Assembly: GCA_003508835.1 (NCBI GenBank)
Contig: PUFA01000007.1
Coordinates: 18,871,001 to 18,935,000 of the forward strand
DNA length: 64,000 nucleotides
Reading direction: 5' to 3'
From: Eonycteris spelaea
Taxonomy: Eukaryota > Chordata > Mammalia > Chiroptera > Pteropodidae
Numbering within the stretch: the first letter of the stretch is position 1; every line of letters begins with the position of its first letter. Below the pieces are notes generated by a model. That model saw nothing but the letters and a program-made list of their open reading frames with translations. It was not told where the DNA came from and made no database searches. A program made the position numbers and the translations under genes. Below are positions 56,900 to 64,000 of this stretch, in pieces.

Positions 56900-57480
56900 T
56901 CAGAGGATTAATACAACCTTTGATCTTCACCATCATCATTGGTTTGCATCTGATTTCCTTCCTGTCACTTATTTGCATTTATCCTAAATATTCTAATATA
57001 TTTGATGTTTACCGTTTTTACCTGTGTGGAGTCTTATAAAAATGTATATGTTTTCTCTGCATGCATTTTTTACAAGGTTATGCTATAAATCTCAGTTTGT
57101 ATCTTACTTTTTTAAGAATCTAGTATTGCATTTTTCAGATTTATACATGTTGCTATTCATACCTCTATCTTACTGCTTCTAAATGCAGCATAATTTCTTC
57201 TTGGTGGAACCCACTATGCTGTACCTATTTGTTTCTCCAATAATAAATATCCAGATCACTCAGATTGCTTTCAAATCTTTACAAATAATGCTACAATAAA
57301 TATTTCCATAGTTATCCCCTTACAGGTCCATGGAAGAACTTGTTTGAATGTATACTCAGGAGATGACTTGCTTGATCATAAGGCGCATGTCTATGTATTT
57401 GATTAAACACTGCCAAATTTTGCCCTGAATATCTATCTTCACTAGTTCTCACTCCCATCAGGTATCTATCAGATCTCCTA
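56900..57480 (-). mobile_element. Old L1 fragment, antisense
   Basis: 'ttacaaataatgctacaata', 'tgccaaattttgccctgaat', 'ctcactcccatcaggtatct' match antisense 3' L1M wording. Highly diverged. Confidence 0.6.
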
Positions 57481-57484
57481 TACC

Positions 57485-58675
57485 TCCTCAGGACAGGGAT
57501 GGGCCTAAGAGGTAGATGGACTCAGGTATGTGACAGCAGAAGTAGCAACTAGGACTTCTCTAAGCCAGAGCTAATCATAACTCTGAAGCTAAGTTCTTCC
57601 TACTTATGAAAACCTTAACTTAGATGAAAGCTTTATCCTCCCCTACCCACAAAGGGAGTCAGTGATCAAACAAAAGCATCTACAAAGAAGCTATTTAAAA
57701 AAAGTTATTAAATAAAAAAGATTCTTTCCTGAATTCCTGCCTTTATTCCCTCCTTCATCTATAAGAAGCATTCATGTTTGTCATCAACCCTTATGCTTTT
57801 GTCATGGATGCTTAATATCATCACTTGCATTTCTGTAAGAGCAGAGCTGGCTTCAATTATTCAGAATATCATTTTTCTGTTTCCTAGGTGTCAGAAGCTC
57901 AATATTACCCAAGAACCTAAAAGAATTATTGAATAACCGTGAGAGTCAATGCAAGAAAGAGCTGCTTGATCCTCTGGTATCTGGCACTTACGTTAATACT
58001 TTAATTATAAATATGATCATGTAAGACTGAAAGTCCCAAGAGCATTATCTGACATACTCGTTCTTCAGAATTTAATTAATATTGTACTTACATTAAAAAT
58101 TTGATCTGATAAGTTTGAGAAACTCTGAGTTAAAAATCAAAGCCAGATTTTTTTCTGCAAGACTTCTCAGAGCCTTTAGCATGTGTTAACATGTACTGTG
58201 ATTGTTCTAGACCGACCTACAGAAAACAGCTTTTCACAAACTGACCAGAAAGAGATGGGCACACTGGGTTATAGATAACACTTGCAAATACAGTCTCATC
58301 CAGCATACAGAAAAAAATGTTATCCCATTGAATGGAAGAAAAGATTATTCACCACACATTCTAATTGGGACTTAATTGGAACCCAGGGATCCAATCAGCA
58401 CAGAGTGGGTGATCAATATCTAAGCTGACATTATCATGAGACAAAAGTAGATGCATCAGTAGTTGAGAAGAAAGGATGTCAGTTAAGGCTGAATAGGTCG
58501 AGAAGTTAAAGATTTTCAGATTTCACATCTAAATTATCTCAATTATCTGGTTTGAGATTGATGCACAGGACTTAATCCACAAATGCAAGCAGATTATTTG
58601 CCTAAATTCCAGGTCACATGGTAAGTGCTACAGAGGGTGTGCATGATGGTCTGATAACAAATCCTAATTACTACA
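57485..58675. other. Low-copy DNA, nothing assigned
   Basis: No gene or repeat recognised. Confidence 0.5.
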
Positions 58676-58679
58676 ATTC

Positions 58680-59215
58680 TCATCCACATGGTCACCTCAC
58701 CTCTAGACCTACTCTCCTTCTTTCATTTCATCTTAACAGTAAAATTCGCTTTCTGAAAGAAAAATGCAATGATGCTACCCTTTTATAAAATCTTTTAGTG
58801 TTTCCACACTGCATTTGGTCTAATATCTAAACTTCTCAGCTTGGCATTCCAAGGTCTTTCATCTGCTTATCTGAACTGTTCTTTTACCTTGCAAGGACTT
58901 GACTCGGGTGCTCCCCCACCACCAAACCTCTCTCCCCAGTGATACCAAATTGTTTGCAGTTCCCCAGGTCACACTGCTACTCTTTGTCACAAACGAACTT
59001 TCTGCCTACACACAACCCCAGTCCACTCACCTCTTACTTGGAGTATGTTCTAACATTTCGATTCCAGGAGGCCCTTCTTGACTATGTCCCAAGATCATGG
59101 GCTCATCTTATCTATTTTCACTGCGCACTTGAGTAAACCTATCATCACACACATCACATGTCTAATTCACCTCTGTGTCCTCGAAGGCTTACGTAGCACT
59201 GCATGGCACAGAGCT
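58680..59215 (+). repeat. L2 fragment
   Basis: 'aatgatgctacccttttata', 'ggcattccaaggtctttcat', 'ttctgcctacacacaacc', 'caggaggcccttcttgacta', 'attcacctctgtgtcctc' in L2 order. The two 60-65 codon frames here come from it. Confidence 0.75.
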
Positions 59216-59219
59216 ATAG

Positions 59220-60535
59220 GTTAATACAAATGTAATTAGAGTGCCCTGCTTTACAAATGGGATGGGAACAGATGGCTTACGAGTGTGACTTCAACACGTC
59301 CCCCACCTACCTATATAAGCAAGAAATCTAGTCATTCTCTATGTAGACCTCCCTTCCCCTACTTGTCCCAGAATTCCCCATCTCAAAAAGGCTAATTTAT
59401 TTTGCCTAAGTACAGAAGCTACAGCTCAGTGGTGCCCCTCTGTGGCTGCCACATCTTACAACAACTACAGGAAACTGGTTGCTTGGGCAAGAGCCATCAG
59501 CTAGCTGTTCTGTCCGCCTATATCATCTGAAGCAATGAAGTTGTATTTGTAAAACTTGGTCAAGTCTGACACACCCTCAAATTGTGCCAGGTTTCCAGTA
59601 TTATGACTCTTAAACAGCTTTCTCTCTCCATCTCCCCAGGGCACAAATTTGCCATAGGAAAGTAGTCAGGGACAGGGGAGGACCTGCACCATCATTTTCT
59701 CAGACGAGGACTTTTCCACCTTCCCCTTTCAACTACAGTTTGCTTGCCCAATCCCTCTCCTCTCTAGTGGAGATTTCACAGCAGGAGGCTTGGGGCCAAT
59801 GCTTGTCCTGGGGACTGGTCAGAGTTTACCTGGTCCTCCCACCTCAAGAGGTTCCAGAAACTTTCATCCTACAGTACAGATTAGGATCTCCATCCTGCCC
59901 TCAATCCCTTATGCAAACAGGTCCACATTTCTTCAACAAACTTTACCGCATAACAATAGTTTTTCTCTCTCAAGAACAAATAGGTGTTTTAAGTGAAGGA
60001 GAAACCCAACAGATCCAAATAGCAAATTCTACAGAAAAAGAGGATCGGTCTGACAGAAGAACGCCAGTAAACACCTCCCCCTCCTCTCATACAGCTACTG
60101 CTCCCGCAGTAAAGATTTCTTTGCCCCATAAGCAAATCTTTCCCGGAAGGCGAAAGCTTGATCCAGACTTCCAGGCTCTGAGTCCAGTCAGTTCTTACAG
60201 AATCAGGCCTAAGGTGTTCCATTGGGTTCCAAAACCTCTTTACTGTTTCACTTCAATAACTCATCGACGTTTCTATTTCTTATTAATCAGTTTAATATAG
60301 TTTACAAATTGTCCTGGTAGCACATTTGCCAATCCTCTGGATTTATGGAACTCACCTCACTTCCTAAATATCACATTTGGCAGAACATGTGTCATTTTCC
60401 CACAAATATTGAAAAAAATCAATAATTGCTGCCAGAATCCTGTACTCGTTCAAATTCTAAGCAAGACAAATAGATGAAAAGAAATACCATTCTCTTTTAA
60501 AAGTCAGAATTCAGGCAGATCTGATTTGTTTATTC
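59220..60535. other. Low-copy DNA with 186-codon open frame
   Basis: The plus-strand frame at 59740-60300 encodes a polar, basic peptide with no recognised domain. A good acceptor-like 'ctccatctccccag' ends at 59639. About one frame of this length is expected by chance in six frames of 64 kb, so no gene is called. Confidence 0.25.
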
Positions 60536-60539
60536 TTTT

Positions 60540-60790
60540 GATGCCACTACAATATGGTATGCCTGGCTTTAATAATCACAGGCCCAGCCTGCCTCCCTAA
60601 CTCTTCCTTCTGCTTTATTTTTATTATTTTACATATTTCTCTAAACGAACATTCAGATTTAGCACATCATTCTCATCACGCAGGGGTGAGAGCCACGGGT
60701 CAGATACACAGAGCCGACTGGGAAGGAAAGGGGAGCAGTGTTAAATTACAGGCACACTTAAAGTGACGTGCCGGCGGTGCAGAATTTTGG
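60540..60790. promoter_or_regulatory. Candidate conserved non-coding element
   Basis: Repeat-free and locally CpG-richer ('catcacgcaggggtgag', 'gtgacgtgccggcggtgc'), including a CRE-half-like TGACGT near 60763. Compositional evidence only. Confidence 0.28.
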
Positions 60791-61030
60791 GTTCTTTCTC
60801 TCTCTGTAGATAGACAGACATAGATAAATACATAGATTTAGAAATATATGTTTATATTTTACATATTACATTAAATAGATTTAAGACAAATACGTGTATT
60901 ATGTGACATATACACATTTTAGTTACATTCACTAAATACTTTCAAGCTGTATAGTAAAAAATAGAAAAGTTTGCTCTAAAAATTTTAGGAAAAAATGAGA
61001 TAAAGAAGATGTGAGATATATATGTGAGAT

Positions 61031-61078
61031 ACACACATACACACACACACACACACAACACACCACACACACACACAC
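61031..61078. repeat. (CA)n microsatellite
   Basis: CA repeat with two interruptions, directly upstream of an L1 3' end. Confidence 0.95.
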
Positions 61079-61605
61079 GGAATATTTTTCAGCCATGAGA
61101 AAGAAGAAACAACTGCCATTTGTGACAACATGGATGGACCATGAGGGCATTATACTAAGTGAAATAAGCCAGGCAGAGGAAGAGGAATATACAAAAATTG
61201 CATGGTGTTACTTATATGGAATTTAAAATATATATATATAGAAACAGAGTAGAAGAATGGTTGCCAGAGGCTGGGGGCGGGGGACAGGGGACAAAAAATA
61301 AGGAGAGATTGATAAAACAGTACAAATTCTCAGCTATATGATAAATAACATCTGAGGATCAATGTAAAACATGGTGACTAGAGTTGATAACAAATACTTT
61401 ATGATTAAAATTTGCTAAGAGAGTAGGACTTGCATAATCTCATGAAAAAAAAGATAAATATGTGAGGTGGGGGATGTGTTAACTGAAGGAGGGGAAATCC
61501 TTTCACAATGTATACGTATATCAAATTACCACAATGTACACTTTAAACATCTTATAATTTTATATGTCAATTATACCTTAATGAAGCTAAAATTTTATAA
61601 GAAAA
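61079..61605 (+). mobile_element. L1 3' UTR with tail, sense
   Basis: 'gaatatttttcagccatgag', 'acaacatggatggaccatga', 'ctaagtgaaataagccag', 'tggttgccagaggctggg', 'tatgtcaattataccttaat', then an A-rich tail. 5'-truncated; no coding left. Confidence 0.92.
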
Positions 61606-61700
61606 GAAAATAGGGAAAAAATACAAGCTGAAATACATTTTTCTGTTGTCATGCATACCACCCAGTTAACAAGCTACTTTGAAGACAACTAGTTTAAATC

Positions 61701-61893
61701 TTTTTCTGTAAAGGGCCAGCAAACTTTTTCTGTACATGGCCAGAGAGTAAACGTTGTGTTCAATGTTTATCTGTGGTGAAGCAACATTGCCATTATAGCA
61801 TGAAGCAGCCACAGACAACACACACAAATAAAATGTGGTTGTATTTCAATAAAATTTTACTTACAAACACCAGCCATAGTTTGCCGATCCCTG
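61701..61893 (+). mobile_element. MER20-like hAT-Charlie element
   Basis: 'tttttctgtaaagggccagc', 'atgaagcagccacagacaac', 'caataaaattttacttacaa', 'agtttgccgatccctg' give a near full-length MER20. Flanks gtttaaat and gcttaaaa agree at 6 of 8 positions, a possible decayed duplication. Confidence 0.9.
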
Positions 61894-61899
61894 GCTTAA

Positions 61900-62740
61900 A
61901 AGATGATGAAAAAGATATTCGAGGAAGCAGTGTGAAGCAAGCCCATGAAAACTTTTGAAATAGTTATGAAAGCTGCCACTTTTTTTCTGTTTATTCTTCC
62001 CAAAACTCTTTTCTTCTTTGTGGCCACAAACCTGTTGCCTGATTTAATACCTGGATCTAAACAACACACCACCACCAACAACAGAAGGAGATCAATACAC
62101 ACTGATACAAACAGCAGAAAGAGAATCCTGATACCATCTGAGTGACTGAAGCCAGCTATTGCTGAAATTAGCAAAACTATAGATGTGCTTCCAACATAAG
62201 CCTGTGGAGGAAGAAAGTACCCTTCCTCTACCCATCTTAGGTTCTCTGTAACAAAAGACATATTAACAAGAAAAAAGCATGCAAATGTTTTTAATGTATG
62301 TTTTACATGACATGGGAGCCTTTGTAAAGGATATGAAGACCTGAAGAAAAGGTTAAATCTGAGTGTTTTTAAACAGCATTTTTAAATTGCAGGGAAATGT
62401 GATAAGACAAAGATATATGAGCTAAGAGTAGTAAACCAAGGAAAACTTAGGGAGCCTATTCATTCCAATTCCTCTCAGCATCCCTCCATCTTTGGAGATG
62501 AAGATGCTCCTTTCCTCCAGGTAAAGGGAGGGGACCTCTCACTGGAGGGTCTTATAACCTGTTTCAGGAGAATAGCAGAAAATCTTCCCTGAACCTGCTG
62601 TGTTTCAAATTCCTTCAGCTTTAACTAAAATAACTGAATATGCTGAGGTGCCATATTTTGGTGTACACATCCTGAGACTCATCTAGCCTCTTAATTCTCT
62701 TTTAACTTTCGTTAGTTTTAGTCAGATTTTTTGTCACCTG
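61900..62740. other. Unassigned, probably an old repeat in part
   Basis: 62500-62690 ('ggagggtcttataacctgtt', 'gaggtgccatattttggtg') reads like a known interspersed repeat that I cannot name. No gene recognised. Confidence 0.35.
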
Positions 62741-62744
62741 CAGC

Positions 62745-62870
62745 TAATAGTAATAATGTATCCCGATTAATAATGCATAATTTCATTTAATCCTAATATG
62801 ACTCTATGGAAGAAATTTCTTCTCATTTTATAAGTGAGGAAATTTAGGTTCAGAGAAGCAATCTGCCAAA
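62745..62870 (-). repeat. MIR SINE
   Basis: 'tttcatttaatcctaatatg', 'ttataagtgaggaaattt', 'aggttcagagaagcaatctg' in antisense order, stopping at an LTR-like block. Confidence 0.75.
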
Positions 62871-62874
62871 GTGC

Positions 62875-63531
62875 TGTGGATGAAAAAAGGGCCATTTACT
62901 AAATTTTACAAACTCAGCAGAGGCCGGCATGGTGGGCCCGACAAACTCGGAAACCAAAATTAACCACACAGGATGGTCTGAACATAAAAATTCCTAACTA
63001 AAAGCAGGTCATGGCAGGTAGTCAAATCCTGGGCCTGTAGCTTTCTTGACAAAGGTCTATCTTTACTTTAAGTAAACCATTTATTGTCTTTTTACATGTG
63101 AGATAACATACCCTTTTTTCAGATCTCTTGGGGCAAAACCCAGTGCATCACAGTGCAGACCCCTGAACCCCTCCCTCTTGGTTACCTTGTTCCCCACACA
63201 CCATCAGAATGTGCTATAAATGCTCATTATTAACTCTTCTGTACCCACCAACATAAAAGAAGTACGTGTCTCTCCATTTTATTTTTTATCCAATCCAAGA
63301 GATTTCCCTGCTTCACATTCTCCTGCCACCTTAATCTACCACCAATGATTTGATGTAACTCTCCTTACATCTCCTCCTTTGATTATAATATATATACTAA
63401 GCTGTGAAGCTGTCATTCTTTGAAGCATTTTCTTAATCCATTGAGATTTTGCTTACCAGCAATTTTTGTCAATTTGGCTCCAATAAACTCATTGAAATTC
63501 TCTACAGGTTTGGACATTTCTTATGCCAACA
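62875..63531 (+). mobile_element. Probable ERV LTR
   Basis: A 657-bp block starting TG and ending CA (ttatgccaaca). It is flanked by gtgc (62871-62874) and gtgt (63532-63535), a 4-bp duplication with one change. TATA-like 'gtgctataaatgctc' near 63212. AATAAA at 63482-63487, followed by 'actcattgaaattctctac'. A 4-bp duplication fits class I ERVs. Family not named. Confidence 0.6.
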
Positions 63532-63534
63532 GTG

Positions 63535-64000
63535 TACTTTTAGGAATAATATGGCCAGGTCATGAGCTCTGATGGGCTGATGACCCCTGCTCTTCATTGA
63601 GCCCAAGTTCCCGTGGGATACTTGACTGTCACTCCTGCAAACTCATGAATCTGGGTGTAGCCCTCATAAAAGAATAAATATACAGAATCAATTCCAGAAG
63701 CCACCACTTGTGTCACTGAGTTAAATTCCTATTTAACTAAGAGAAAATAGGTATCGACCACAGTTGGCTTGATTGCAAATGTCAGACTCTTTGAATTATT
63801 AGAAATAGCAATGAAACATTGATTACATTTAAAACATCCTGTGAAAAGTTTTGGGAGTGCACATTAAGAAACAGTGTTAAGCAAATAAGAACTAATTGTT
63901 CTCTGCTGCACTGGTAATAGCCCTGTCTGCCCTCCCAGTACAATGCATATTCATTTCATTTGAACAAGGAATGTAAATAAAAATATAAAGTCCCAGATCT
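63535..64000. other. Unassigned window end
   Basis: No gene or repeat recognised. Confidence 0.45.

Noticed and set aside
61692..61901. 8-bp target-site duplication for the MER20-like element
   Set aside because: Only 6 of 8 positions agree and the 5' boundary is ambiguous, so it is not claimed as established.
1..64000. tRNA, rRNA, 7SK, U6 and Y RNA genes, CRISPR arrays, bacterial operons and phage genes
   Set aside because: Looked for characteristic blocks and none seen; the repeat content is mammalian nuclear, so prokaryotic feature types do not apply.

Overview
The window reads as mammalian nuclear DNA from a gene desert, or possibly from inside a very large intron. It is AT-rich with few CpGs. 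It is built almost entirely of old interspersed repeats (MIR, L2, several ages of L1, MLT1/MaLR LTRs, ERVL, hAT-Charlie DNA elements) set in low-copy DNA. I recognise no intact protein-coding gene. None of the open frames is long or conserved-looking enough to call; the longest (186 and 167 codons) are respectively about chance length and a microsatellite artefact. L1 tails that end in an ACCAATGTTAC..AATAAA-type terminus (2.5 kb and 29.0 kb) resemble what I remember of laurasiatherian L1s. No Alu, B1, carnivore, equid, pig or ruminant tRNA-derived SINE is visible in 64 kb. My tentative reading is a placental mammal outside primates and rodents, with a SINE-poor laurasiatherian such as a fruit bat as one possibility. 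This is inference only.

Layout. 0-5 kb: L1 fragments in both orientations, a 5'-truncated L1 tail with a target-site duplication, a MIR, and an unexplained minus-strand frame at 3.9-4.3 kb. 5-14 kb: a MER1-type hAT element with an exact 8-bp duplication, MER5-like pieces, MIRs, an MLT1 LTR and an inverted pair of L2 fragments. 16.5-19.5 kb: a long antisense L1 ORF2 segment split by a 326-bp solo LTR and carrying an internal tandem duplication, then an MLT1-like LTR. 20-27 kb: mostly low-copy DNA with a conserved-looking element, an exon-like block at 21.0 kb, simple repeats and MIRs. 27.8-29.3 kb: L2 in both orientations, an L1 tail and (CA)n. 30.1-33.0 kb: decayed antisense ERVL pol (RNase H-region and dUTPase similarity), with an antisense LTR beside it. 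34.7-36.85 kb: a rearranged sense L1 containing a 3'-truncated U2 snRNA retrocopy. 38.0-39.0 kb: a MIR split by an L1 tail, then an MLT2-like LTR. 41.7-42.0 kb: a GGAA/GGGA array. 42.8-43.15 kb: the best regulatory-element candidate. 43.2-50.3 kb: MLT1 LTRs on both strands, antisense LINE DNA, and (CT)n(CA)n. 51-64 kb: further low-copy candidate elements, MIRs, MLT1 LTRs, L2, L1 and MER20 fragments, and a second probable LTR with a near-perfect 4-bp duplication.

No genes act together here. What the window offers is insertion history (nested elements with readable target-site duplications) and a few repeat-free stretches that could be regulatory. Repeat names come from memory of family consensus sequences, not from a database search, so subfamily labels are approximate.
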